Under the pieces are notes generated by a model. It had not been told where the DNA came from and made no database searches. It saw only the letters and a list, made by a program, of their open reading frames with translations. Below, one piece after another: positions 20,114 to 28,150 of a stretch of DNA of 64,000 nt (positions within the stretch are counted from its first letter, which is position 1; every line of letters starts with the position of its first letter). The position numbers and the translations under genes were made by a program. This stretch comes from an uncultured Acetobacteraceae bacterium (lineage in GTDB: Bacteria > Pseudomonadota > Alphaproteobacteria > Acetobacterales > Acetobacteraceae). The stretch covers positions 1 through 64,000 of the forward strand of contig CALTUD010000015.1 of NCBI GenBank assembly GCA_943912335.1, in the 5' to 3' direction.

Positions 20114-21247
20114 ATGGTCTCGAGAGTGGCGATCATCGGTGCGGGATGGTACGGCTGCCATCTCGGCAGTTCGCTCAAATCGCTCGGCTTCGACGTGCGC
20201 GTGTTCGAGCAGCATCACCGGCCTTTGCATGAGGCATCGGGCAACAACCAGTTCCGTCTGCATCTTGGTTTCCATTATCCGCGCCATCACGGCACGCGTG
20301 TGCAGTCGCGCGACGGGTTCAACCGTTTCATGGAGCGTTATCCGAATCTCAGCCGCGAGATTCCGGAGAACATCTACGCGGTGCCGAAGGCGGAAAGCCT
20401 CATCGACTTCGCCACCTATCGCCTCATCATGACCTCGACCGGCATCGATTTTCGCGAGCAGACGGAAACGTCGGTGCCGATCCGCGAAATCGCCGGCCTG
20501 ATGCTGACCGGCGAACGCGTTCTGCTGATCGAGCATTCACGGCGTTTCTTCCGCGAGCTGCTCGGCGACAGTCTGGTGTTGAACCACCGCGTGACCTCGA
20601 TCGAGGAAACCGGCGACAGCGTCATGGTGGAGGGCGAGCCGTACGATCTGCTGATCGATGCGAGCTGGGGCCAGCAGCTCGGCATGCCGATGCCGTTCTT
20701 CTACGAGCCGACCATGCTGCTCTACTACGAAACCGATCACGCCTATCCGGCGGTGACGTTCGTGGACGGTCCGCTTTGTTCGGTCTATCCGACCGAGGAT
20801 CCCAACATCTACACGCTGTCCTCCGTGCCGCACACGCCGCTCGGGCGCGTGAACGATCCAGCCGAGGCCAGGAGGATTCGCGACGGCGTGTCGCAGGATC
20901 TGGTGCGTGCCAAGGTGGCGGCGATGGAGCAGCAGGTGATGCAGTACCTGCCGAACTTCAAGGAAAGCTTCCGTTTCGTCGGACCGCAGCTCGCGATCAA
21001 GACAAAGCCGGTCGGCAATTTCGACGACCGCTCCTGCTCGGTGTTCCGGCGCGGGCGCATCTTCTCGGTGATGTCCGGCAAGATCGATACGATCTTCTTC
21101 GCCATGGAGCGTATCCTGGCCTTCATCGAGAGCAGCCGGGAGCGCTCGTTCTCGCCTCTGGCCAGCCCGCTGCGTCGCGATATCGTCAGCCGTAGCCTGC
21201 AAACCATGGAACAGGGGCAGGACGCCCCGGTGGGAGCTCCCTCGTGA
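20114..21247 (+). CDS. FAD-dependent oxidoreductase, uncharacterised
   Basis: A 377-aa protein with an N-terminal dinucleotide-binding fold (VAIIGAGWYGCHLGSSL, GxGxxG, then Glu32 in VFEQ). This is the pattern of the D-amino-acid-oxidase and UDP-galactopyranose-mutase-like FAD families. A conserved-looking RLHLGFHYPRHHGTR segment lies at about 49-63. No signal peptide is present. Its stop overlaps the next gene by 4 nt (GTGA), and that gene overlaps the third, so the three products probably act together. The substrate is unknown; the partners suggest sugar or nucleotide-sugar chemistry. Confidence 0.75.
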   Translation: MVSRVAIIGAGWYGCHLGSSLKSLGFDVRVFEQHHRPLHEASGNNQFRLHLGFHYPRHHGTRVQSRDGFNRFMERYPNLSREIPENIYAVPKAESLIDFATYRLIMTSTGIDFREQTETSVPIREIAGLMLTGERVLLIEHSRRFFRELLGDSLVLNHRVTSIEETGDSVMVEGEPYDLLIDASWGQQLGMPMPFFYEPTMLLYYETDHAYPAVTFVDGPLCSVYPTEDPNIYTLSSVPHTPLGRVNDPAEARRIRDGVSQDLVRAKVAAMEQQVMQYLPNFKESFRFVGPQLAIKTKPVGNFDDRSCSVFRRGRIFSVMSGKIDTIFFAMERILAFIESSRERSFSPLASPLRRDIVSRSLQTMEQGQDAPVGAPS

Positions 21248-22014
21248 CCGGACGCGCGCTTATCGGCCATACCGGCTTTGTTGGTTCGAATCTCGTGCAG
21301 CAGCGCAGCTTCGACCACATGTTCAATTCCACCTCGATCCCGCAGATCGACGGACAGCATTTCGCCGATGTGGTCTGTGCCGGCGTGTCGGCGGTGAAAT
21401 GGTGGGCGAACCAGAATCCGGCCGAAGATCTGGCCAAGATCGAGAATTTGATCGGCCATCTTTCCACCATCACCGCCGATAATTTCACCCTGATCTCGAC
21501 TATCGACGTCTACGGCCATCCGATCGGCGTGACGGAAGCCGATCAGCCGGAGCTGGAGGGATTGCATGCCTATGGCGCCAACCGCGCCATGCTGGAGCGC
21601 TGGGTGTCCGATCGCTTTCCGAACCATCAGATCCTGCGTCTGCCGGCCTTGTTCGGTGCGGGGCTCAAGAAGAACGCGATCTACGATCTGATGCACGACA
21701 ACCGCATCCACGTGATCAATCCGGACAGCGTGTTCCAGTGGTATCCGCTGGAGCGCATGGCGGACGATATCGATCTGGCGCGCGAGCGGAGTCTGGGCGT
21801 GGTCAATCTCGCCACCGAGCCTTTGGCGATGGAGGAGATCCGCGCGCGATTCTTCCCCGACAGCGTGATGGGTGCGGACGCGGCGCCGATGGCGCGTTAC
21901 GACATGCGTACCATCCATGAGGCCGAATTCGGCGGCATGGACGGCTATGTTCTTGATCGCGAAGGCGTGCTGGCGGCGATGGGCCGCTTCATCGATGCCG
22001 AGCGGCCGCGATGA
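21244..22014 (+). CDS. Short NAD(P)-binding epimerase/dehydratase-like protein, atypical active site
   Basis: A 256-aa protein starting at an overlapping GTG. It has an N-terminal Rossmann glycine motif (GHTGFVGSNLV) and LISTIDVYGHP, equivalent to the SDR serine/threonine strand. The tyrosine helix reads YGANRAMLERW. Extended SDR enzymes normally have YxxxK here; this protein has YxxxR, so catalysis may be altered. LRLPALFGAGLKKN matches the substrate-side region of the family. It lies between an FAD oxidoreductase and a TIM-barrel isomerase with 4-nt overlaps at both ends. Confidence 0.72.
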   Translation: MTGRALIGHTGFVGSNLVQQRSFDHMFNSTSIPQIDGQHFADVVCAGVSAVKWWANQNPAEDLAKIENLIGHLSTITADNFTLISTIDVYGHPIGVTEADQPELEGLHAYGANRAMLERWVSDRFPNHQILRLPALFGAGLKKNAIYDLMHDNRIHVINPDSVFQWYPLERMADDIDLARERSLGVVNLATEPLAMEEIRARFFPDSVMGADAAPMARYDMRTIHEAEFGGMDGYVLDREGVLAAMGRFIDAERPR

Positions 22015-22829
22015 GCCTCCGTCTCGGCGTTTCCAACCTCGCCTGGCCGGCGGAGGCGGAAGATCGCGCCTTTGCGCTTCTGGCCGAGCGCGGCGCGCAG
22101 GGCGTTGAAGTGGCGCCCACCAAGATCGCGCCCTGGGACGAACTGTCTCCCGGGCGTCTGACGCAGTTCCGTGCCAAGGCGGATTCGGCCGGCTTGAAGA
22201 CCAGCTCGTTGCAGGCGGTGTTTTTCGGCAAGCCTGAAGCGGCGTTGCTGAGCGATGCGGCCGGCTTCGACGCCATGTGCGAGCACACCAGGACGCTGGC
22301 GGAGATCGCGGCGGCGCTGGGTGCGGGCATCGCCGTGTTCGGCGCGCCGAAATCGCGTCTGCGGGGGGCTTTGCCGGTGGACGAGGCGATGCAGCGTGCC
22401 GCCGAGCGCCTGCGTATTCTGGGCGATATCGCCGCCGAGGGCGGTTTGTCCTTCGGCATGGAGCCGGTGCCTCCGGTCTATGGCGCCGATTTCCTGAACC
22501 ATGCGCGGGATATGCTGGCGCTGGTATCGCTGACCGACCATCCGAACATCCGTCCGCATCTCGACACTGCCTGCGTGGCCCTGGCCGGGGACGATCCCGT
22601 GGCGGCGATCGCGGCGGCGGGGCCCGCCATCGCGCATTACCATATGGCCGAACCCGAGCTTGGCCCGTTCGCCGCGCCGAAGCTGGACCATGAGGCCGCA
22701 GGGCGCGCCCTGAACGAATCCGGCTATGGCGGCTGGCTGGTGATCGAGATGAAGCAGGGCGAGGGCGACGGGCTCGACGCCGTGGCCACCGCGATCGACT
22801 ACGCCAAGCGGCACTACATCCGGCACTGA
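22011..22829 (+). CDS. Sugar phosphate isomerase/epimerase (xylose-isomerase-like TIM barrel)
   Basis: A 272-aa AP-endonuclease-2/xylose-isomerase-like TIM barrel. Likely metal-site residues are visible: Glu in GAQGVEVAPTKI and FGMEPVPP, Asp/His in RPHLDTACVAL and IAHYHMAEPELG, and Glu in GGWLVIEMKQGE. Members isomerise or epimerise sugars or act on inositols and hydroxypyruvate; the exact reaction cannot be read from the sequence. It is the third gene of the overlapping trio. It ends 27 nt before the convergent DeoR-type regulator. Confidence 0.82.
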   Translation: MSLRLGVSNLAWPAEAEDRAFALLAERGAQGVEVAPTKIAPWDELSPGRLTQFRAKADSAGLKTSSLQAVFFGKPEAALLSDAAGFDAMCEHTRTLAEIAAALGAGIAVFGAPKSRLRGALPVDEAMQRAAERLRILGDIAAEGGLSFGMEPVPPVYGADFLNHARDMLALVSLTDHPNIRPHLDTACVALAGDDPVAAIAAAGPAIAHYHMAEPELGPFAAPKLDHEAAGRALNESGYGGWLVIEMKQGEGDGLDAVATAIDYAKRHYIRH

Positions 22830-22856
22830 TTCCGTCGCGGCGCCGACCGGCCAGGT

Positions 22857-23609
22857 TCAGCGCCGCTCGACGCCGCGTTCCGTGATGATCGCCGCGAACG
22901 CGTCCACCGGCGCGAAGCGCGCCGTCGTCACCGCGCCGCGCTTGCTCTCGTCGATCACCAGCATCGTTTCCGTCGCCAGTTCCAGCACCGCCCGTTTCAC
23001 CGGCACCTCGTTGAAATTCGAGCAGGTGACGCCCTGGGACGGGTCCAGACCGCCTGCCGACAGGAAGGCGCGGGTGATGCCCAGGCCGGACAGTTCGCGC
23101 AACGCCGCTTCCGACAGGAAGGTGGCCGAAGCGGGGTGGAACAATCCGCCGAGCAGGAACAAGCGTGCGCGGGGCAGGCGTGCGGCGGCGGTGGCGATGT
23201 TCAGCGCGTAGCAGACGATCGTGACGTCGAGGTCCGGCGGCAGGGCGGCGACCAGATGCGGCAAGGTGGTGCCGCAATCCACGAAGATCGTGTCGCCGGA
23301 TCGCACCAGGGCGGCGGCATGTCGTCCGGCATCCTGCTTGGCGTCGTGATGCGAGCGGCGCTGCCCGGCCAGGGTGTAGCCGCTTCGGCGCGTCTGCTCT
23401 CCCGCCACGATGGTGCCGCCGAACAGGGACAGACCGTTGCCGCCTGCCGCAAGGTCGCGACGCAGGGTCATGGCGGAGACGTCGAGCAGCCGCGCTGCCT
23501 CCTCGAGCCGCACGGGCCCGTCTCGACCGGCCAGAAGGCGCAGCTGCTCCAGCCGCGCCGCGCGCCGGGCCGGAACGGGAGGCGGCTGGCGTCCGGCATG
23601 TTTTATCAT
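22857..23609 (-). CDS. DeoR/GlpR-family transcriptional regulator
   Basis: A 250-aa repressor-type protein. It has an N-terminal winged HTH (about 18-72; VRLEEAARLLDVSAMTLRRD) and a C-terminal DeoR sensor domain. The domain binds a sugar phosphate (DTIFVDCGTT, LFLLGGLFHP, then LVIDESKRGA). It is divergent from deoC, with a 112-bp shared promoter that holds a CRP-like palindrome. Its likely ligand is a phosphorylated sugar of the neighbouring pathway, deoxyribose 5-phosphate by analogy with enterobacterial DeoR; this is inferred. Confidence 0.88.
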   Translation of the reverse strand: MIKHAGRQPPPVPARRAARLEQLRLLAGRDGPVRLEEAARLLDVSAMTLRRDLAAGGNGLSLFGGTIVAGEQTRRSGYTLAGQRRSHHDAKQDAGRHAAALVRSGDTIFVDCGTTLPHLVAALPPDLDVTIVCYALNIATAAARLPRARLFLLGGLFHPASATFLSEAALRELSGLGITRAFLSAGGLDPSQGVTCSNFNEVPVKRAVLELATETMLVIDESKRGAVTTARFAPVDAFAAIITERGVERR

Positions 23610-23655
23610 GAAATCACGCTTCTTCGGCCGTCTTGCATGTTGCCAGTTTAACAGA

Positions 23656-23671
23656 TGTGAAATAAGTCACA
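23656..23671. promoter_or_regulatory. TGTGA-N6-TCACA palindrome in the deoR/deoC divergent promoter
   Basis: TGTGA (23656-23660) and TCACA (23667-23671) with a 6-nt AT-rich spacer match the CRP consensus exactly. The site is 51 nt before the deoC ATG and 47 nt from the regulator start. A related half-site, ATGAAATCAC, lies at 23608-23617. It could bind a CRP/FNR-family protein or the adjacent DeoR-type regulator. A tight hairpin (CCCCG at 23682-23686 with CGGGG at 23690-23694) follows in the deoC leader. Confidence 0.55.
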
Positions 23672-23721
23672 AAGAGGAGAACCCCGAAACGGGGAAGCAG
23701 GCCCGGGAGGCCGAACGTTCG

Positions 23722-24393
23722 ATGGACACCGTCACGCTCGCCGCGATGATCGATCACACCGTGCTGAAGCCGGATACGCGCGCCGAGGAGGTGAGGCGTT
23801 TCTGCCGCGAGGCGCGCGAACACGGTTTCCGCTCCGTCTGCGTGAACGGCAGCCATGCCGCCGCGGTCGCTGAGGCGCTGGCCGGCAGCGACGTGCGCGT
23901 CTGCGTCGTGGTGGGCTTTCCCCTCGGGGCGATGACTGCCGCTGCCAAGGCGGCGGAAACGGCGGATGCGGTTCGCAACGGTGCCGACGAGATCGACATG
24001 GTTCTGAATGTCGGCGCGCTGAAGGATGGTGATCTCGATCTGGTGCGTGCCGATATCGCCGCTGTGCGCGCGGTCTGTTCCGGTCGCGTTCTGAAGGTGA
24101 TCATCGAGACCTGTCTGCTCGATGACGAGGAAAAGCGCGCGGCCTGCCGCATCGCTGCCGAGGAGGGCGCCGATTTCGTGAAAACGTCGACCGGCTTCTC
24201 CGCCAGTGGCGCCACGGTCGAGGATGTGGCGCTGATGCGTGCGGTGGTCGGACCCGATAAAGGTGTGAAAGCGTCCGGCGGCGTGCGCACGCGCGATGCG
24301 GCGCTGCGGATGATCGCGGCCGGCGCCAACCGCATCGGCACGTCGTCCGGCATCGCGATCGTATCCGGCGGCGAAGCGACCGGCGCGTACTGA
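23722..24393 (+). CDS. deoC: Deoxyribose-phosphate aldolase
   Basis: It cleaves 2-deoxy-D-ribose 5-phosphate to glyceraldehyde 3-phosphate and acetaldehyde. The 223-aa TIM barrel shows the catalytic set: Asp in DEIDMVLNVGALKDGD, the Schiff-base Lys in DFVKTSTGF, and the second Lys in GVKASGGVR. The ATG at 23722 is preceded by GGGAGG at 23705-23710; spacing is long. It is the first gene of the plus-strand sugar island; a 127-bp gap separates it from the transporter genes. Confidence 0.95.
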   Translation: MDTVTLAAMIDHTVLKPDTRAEEVRRFCREAREHGFRSVCVNGSHAAAVAEALAGSDVRVCVVVGFPLGAMTAAAKAAETADAVRNGADEIDMVLNVGALKDGDLDLVRADIAAVRAVCSGRVLKVIIETCLLDDEEKRAACRIAAEEGADFVKTSTGFSASGATVEDVALMRAVVGPDKGVKASGGVRTRDAALRMIAAGANRIGTSSGIAIVSGGEATGAY

Positions 24394-24520
24394 TCGTTCA
24401 CCGGTTCCGGATTTCTCGCGCCGGAGCCTGTTCGAGGAAAAGCGAGTGCCTGCAAGGGCGAACGGCGAAAGCACGGCGGAACAACCAGCCGGCGGCCGGA
24501 ACGGGGAAGGAAACAGGACC

Positions 24521-25585
24521 ATGACCACCATCAACAGGCGCCAATTCTCTCTGCTGGCCTCGGCCGCCGCGACTGCTCTGCTGTGCGGCAGCCGGGCGCA
24601 TGCTGCGGCGTCGGAAGCCGTGAACGTGTCCGGCGTGCCGAAGGACATCTCGGCCAAGGCCACCAAGAAATACACCATCGCCACCGTGGTGAAGGTGGAC
24701 GGAATCGCCTGGTTCGACCGCATGCGCGTGGGCGTGAAGCAGTTCGGCGCCGATCAGGGCCATGACGTCTGGATGGTCGGGCCGAGCCAGGCCGACGCCG
24801 CCGCCCAGGTGCAGATCGTGGAAAGCCTGATCGCCCAGGGCGTCGATGCGATCTGCATCGTTCCGTTCTCGGTGGAAGCGGTGGAGCCCGTGCTGCAGAA
24901 GGCGCGCGCGCAGGGCATCGTCGTGATCTCGCACGAGGCGTCCAACCTTCAGAACACCGATTGGGACATCGAGGCGTTCGACAACCACGCCTACGGCGCC
25001 AAGCTGATGGAGAATCTGGGCCAGCAGATGGGCGGGGAGGGCGGCTACGTCGCTACCGTCGGGTCGCTGACCGCCACGTCGCAGAACGAATGGATCGATG
25101 GCGGCGTCGCGTATCAGAAGGAACATTTCCCCAAGATGTTCCAGGTGACGCAGCGCATCGAAACCAACGACGACGCGACCACCGACTACAACAAACTCAA
25201 GGAAGTGCTCACCACCTATCCGAATCTGCGCGGCATCCTGGGCGCGCCGATGCCGACTTCGGCGGGTGCGGGGCGTTTGATCGCCGAGCGTGGCCTGAAG
25301 GGCAAGCTGTTCTTCGCCGGAACCGGTCTCGTCTCCGTCGCCGGCCAGTATCTGAAGGATGGCGACATCAATTACATCCAGTTCTGGGATCCGGCGATCG
25401 CGGGCTACGCGATGAACATCCTGGCGGTGATGGCCCTGGCCAAGAAGCCGATCGCGCCCGGACTCGATCTCGGCCTGCACGGATACGAATCCCTGGCGCT
25501 CGGCGCTGCCGGCCGCAAGAACGTTCTGTACGGGAAGGGCTGGGTCGGCGTCACCAAGGCCAACATGAACGAATACAATTTCTGA
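24521..25585 (+). CDS. Sugar ABC transporter substrate-binding protein, Tat signal
   Basis: A 354-aa periplasmic-binding protein of the LacI/ribose-binding fold (Peripla_BP_4). The N-terminus INRRQFSLLASAAATALL carries the twin-arginine motif RRxFxL, suggesting folded export, with cleavage after SRAHAA. Core motifs are DGIAWFDRMRVGVKQFG, SLIAQGVDAICIVPFS and GILGAPMPTSAGAG. It most resembles LsrB/RhaS-type binding proteins. The ligand is inferred from the flanking deoC and kinase as deoxyribose or a deoxynucleoside-derived sugar. AGGA precedes the ATG. Confidence 0.9.
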   Translation: MTTINRRQFSLLASAAATALLCGSRAHAAASEAVNVSGVPKDISAKATKKYTIATVVKVDGIAWFDRMRVGVKQFGADQGHDVWMVGPSQADAAAQVQIVESLIAQGVDAICIVPFSVEAVEPVLQKARAQGIVVISHEASNLQNTDWDIEAFDNHAYGAKLMENLGQQMGGEGGYVATVGSLTATSQNEWIDGGVAYQKEHFPKMFQVTQRIETNDDATTDYNKLKEVLTTYPNLRGILGAPMPTSAGAGRLIAERGLKGKLFFAGTGLVSVAGQYLKDGDINYIQFWDPAIAGYAMNILAVMALAKKPIAPGLDLGLHGYESLALGAAGRKNVLYGKGWVGVTKANMNEYNF

Positions 25586-25595
25586 GCGCAGCATC

Positions 25596-27107
25596 ATGGC
25601 GGAAACGGCGCTGGTCGAACTGTGGGAGATCTCCAAGCAGTTCGCCGGGGTGAAGGCGCTGGGCGGCGTGTCTCTGTCGATCCGGCCGGGCGAGATCCAT
25701 TGCCTGGCCGGGGAGAACGGGTCCGGCAAATCGACGCTGATCAAGGTGATCTCCGGCGTCAACCGGATTGACGGCGGCACCGTCCTGATCGACGGCAAGG
25801 AGGAGCAGGCGCTCGATCCCCGACGCGCGATCGCGCTCGGCATCCAGGTGATCTACCAGGATTTCTCCTTGTTCCCGAACCTGACGGTGGCGGAGAACCT
25901 GTCGATCGGCGCCGAACTGCGCGAAGGGCGGAAGGTCGTGTCCTGGCGCCGCATGCGCGCGCATGCGGAAGAAGCGGTGCGTCAGCTGGGCGTGGCGCTC
26001 GATCTCGACACCACCGTCGAGATGCTGCCCACCGCCGGCAAGCAGCTGGTCGCGATCGCCCGCGCTCTGATGGCGCAGCCGCGTTTGTTGATCATGGATG
26101 AGCCGACCACGGCGCTGACCGGCCGCGAGGTCGATGTGCTGTTCGGCGTGGTGCGCGAGATCCAGGCGCGCGGGATCGCCGTTCTGTTCGTCAGCCACAA
26201 GATGCGAGAGATGCTCGATATTTCCGAGCGGCTCACCGTTCTACGTTCCGGCCGCGTGGTGGCGGGAGGACCGATCCGGCAGTTCGACGAAGCCGCGATC
26301 ACGCGTGCCATGACCGGTGCCGAACTGGACGAGGTGGCGTTCGAAGGCCCCGTTCTGGCAGCCGACGCCGTGCCGCGTTTGTCCGTCGGTGGGCTATCCG
26401 TTCCAGGCGAACTGGACGATGTGTCGTTCGCGGTCGGCGCCGGCGAGATCGTCGGCATCGCAGGCCTGCTGGGCTCGGGACGCACCGAGCTGGCGTTGGC
26501 GCTGTTCGGCATGCGCCCGAAATACGCAGGCGAGATCAGGCTCGATGGCGAGGTGGTGCGGCTCGATGCCGTGCGTCGCGCGACCGATGCCGGCATCGCC
26601 TACGTGCCGGAGGACCGGCTGACGGAAGGGCTGTTCCTGCCCGAGACCATCAACCGCAACATCGTCGCCGCGTCTCTTCCAGCGTTGTCGCGCTGGGGCG
26701 TTCTGCGCAGCCGCGAGGCCGACCGCGTCGCCGCGGACACCATCCGCGCAATGACCGTCGCCACGCCGACCGGCGAGCGGCCGGTGATGCAGCTTTCCGG
26801 CGGCAATCAGCAGCGCGTGCTGATCGGGCGCTGGCTCCTGCGCAATCCGCGCCTTCTGATCCTGAACGGACCGACCGTCGGCGTGGATGTGGGCTCCAAG
26901 GCGGGAATCCACCGCGCCATACGCCAGCTGGCGGTGGAAAAAGGTTTGGGTGTGATCATGATCTCCGACGACATCCCGGAGCTGTGCGCGAACTGCAATC
27001 GCATCCTGTTGATGCATCGCGGCCGTTTGCGCGGCGCGATCCCGTCCGGATTGCCGCCGGCCGAGCGCGAGGCGCTTCTGTCCGAGCGCCTGCGGGGGCT
27101 GTCGTGA
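25596..27107 (+). CDS. Sugar ABC transporter ATP-binding protein (two NBDs)
   Basis: A 503-aa RbsA/XylG-type ATPase with two fused nucleotide-binding domains. Domain 1 has Walker A GENGSGKSTLIKV (about 41-53) and Walker B LLIMDEPTTAL. Domain 2 has a degenerate Walker A (LLGSGRTELALA), a signature LSGGNQQRV, and a Walker B region that reads LLILNGPTVGVDVGSK. Asp-Glu is therefore replaced by Asn-Gly, and domain 2 is probably not hydrolytic. It starts 10 nt after the binding protein and its stop overlaps permease 1 (GTGA). Confidence 0.93.
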   Translation: MAETALVELWEISKQFAGVKALGGVSLSIRPGEIHCLAGENGSGKSTLIKVISGVNRIDGGTVLIDGKEEQALDPRRAIALGIQVIYQDFSLFPNLTVAENLSIGAELREGRKVVSWRRMRAHAEEAVRQLGVALDLDTTVEMLPTAGKQLVAIARALMAQPRLLIMDEPTTALTGREVDVLFGVVREIQARGIAVLFVSHKMREMLDISERLTVLRSGRVVAGGPIRQFDEAAITRAMTGAELDEVAFEGPVLAADAVPRLSVGGLSVPGELDDVSFAVGAGEIVGIAGLLGSGRTELALALFGMRPKYAGEIRLDGEVVRLDAVRRATDAGIAYVPEDRLTEGLFLPETINRNIVAASLPALSRWGVLRSREADRVAADTIRAMTVATPTGERPVMQLSGGNQQRVLIGRWLLRNPRLLILNGPTVGVDVGSKAGIHRAIRQLAVEKGLGVIMISDDIPELCANCNRILLMHRGRLRGAIPSGLPPAEREALLSERLRGLS

Positions 27108-28150
27108 GCGGCGCGGCGATCCCGGCCCGTTCGTCCCTCGCCGGCCTGCGCACGCTGTTGTCGCGTCAGCCGGAATGGGCGGTGGCGGCTTTGGCGGTGG
27201 TGCTGATGCTGGTGATCGGCACGGTGAACCCGGCCTTCTGGGACCCTGCCAACCTGTTCAGCCTGCTGCGCGCCAACGTGGTCACCGGCATTCTGGCGCT
27301 GGGCGTTTTGCTGGTGATGCTGTCGGGCGGCATCGACGTGTCGTTTCCCGCCTTCGCCATCGCCGCGATGTATCTGACGATCAAGGGCATGATCGCCACC
27401 GGCTATGACGGCGTTGTGCTGCCGTTCGTCGTCGCGACGCTGATCGGGCTCGGGCTCGGGCTTCTGAATGCCGTGTTCGTGCATGGTCTGCGCATGATCC
27501 CGCTGATCGTCACCCTGGGCACCGGCACCGCCGTGCGCGGTCTGCTGTTGGGCGGGGTGAGTGCCAGCCAGATCAATATCGACGAGATGCCGCACCGGCT
27601 GATCGCGTTCGCCAACACGCAGCTCTTCACGCTGAAAAGCGGCGACGGCCATGTCGGCCTGTCGGCGATGGTGCCGCTCTACCTGCTGATCGCGGTCGGT
27701 GTGCATCTGCTGCTGCGTCACACCCTGGCGGGGCGCGGCATCTATGCGCTGGGCGGCGGCGAGGAGCCGGCGCGACGGGCCGGGTTCTCGGTGCGCAACA
27801 CGCGCCTGCTGATCTACGGTCTGGCCGGTGCGCTCGCGGGCTTCGCCGGGCTGCTGCACGGGTCGATGATCTGGGTGGCAAACCCGCGCGACATGGCGGG
27901 CTCGGAGATCGACGTGATCGCCGCCGTGGTGCTCGGCGGGGCCAGCATCTTCGGCGGACGTGGCTCCGTGGTGGGCACCATGCTCGGTGTGTTCACCTTC
28001 GTGCTGCTCACCAACAGCCTGATCATCATGCATATCGACACCACCTGGCAGCGCGTCGTGGTGGGTCTGGTCGTGGTCGGCGCCGCGGGCATCACCGCCT
28101 GGCGCGACCAGAGGCGCCAACGTGGCGCCGGACGGGGAGTGGGAGCATGA
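27104..28150 (+). CDS. Sugar ABC transporter permease 1
   Basis: A 348-aa RbsC-family inner-membrane permease with about 9-10 hydrophobic segments. Family motifs are LLVMLSGGIDVSFPAFAI (about 78-95), GLLNAVFVHGLRMIPLIVTLG, and GSEIDVIAAVVLGGASIFGG. It starts at GTG 27104, overlapping the ATPase stop; residues upstream in that frame are not needed. It ends overlapping permease 2 by 4 nt (ATGA). The two permeases form a heterodimer, as in LsrCD. Confidence 0.92.
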   Translation: MSGAAIPARSSLAGLRTLLSRQPEWAVAALAVVLMLVIGTVNPAFWDPANLFSLLRANVVTGILALGVLLVMLSGGIDVSFPAFAIAAMYLTIKGMIATGYDGVVLPFVVATLIGLGLGLLNAVFVHGLRMIPLIVTLGTGTAVRGLLLGGVSASQINIDEMPHRLIAFANTQLFTLKSGDGHVGLSAMVPLYLLIAVGVHLLLRHTLAGRGIYALGGGEEPARRAGFSVRNTRLLIYGLAGALAGFAGLLHGSMIWVANPRDMAGSEIDVIAAVVLGGASIFGGRGSVVGTMLGVFTFVLLTNSLIIMHIDTTWQRVVVGLVVVGAAGITAWRDQRRQRGAGRGVGA

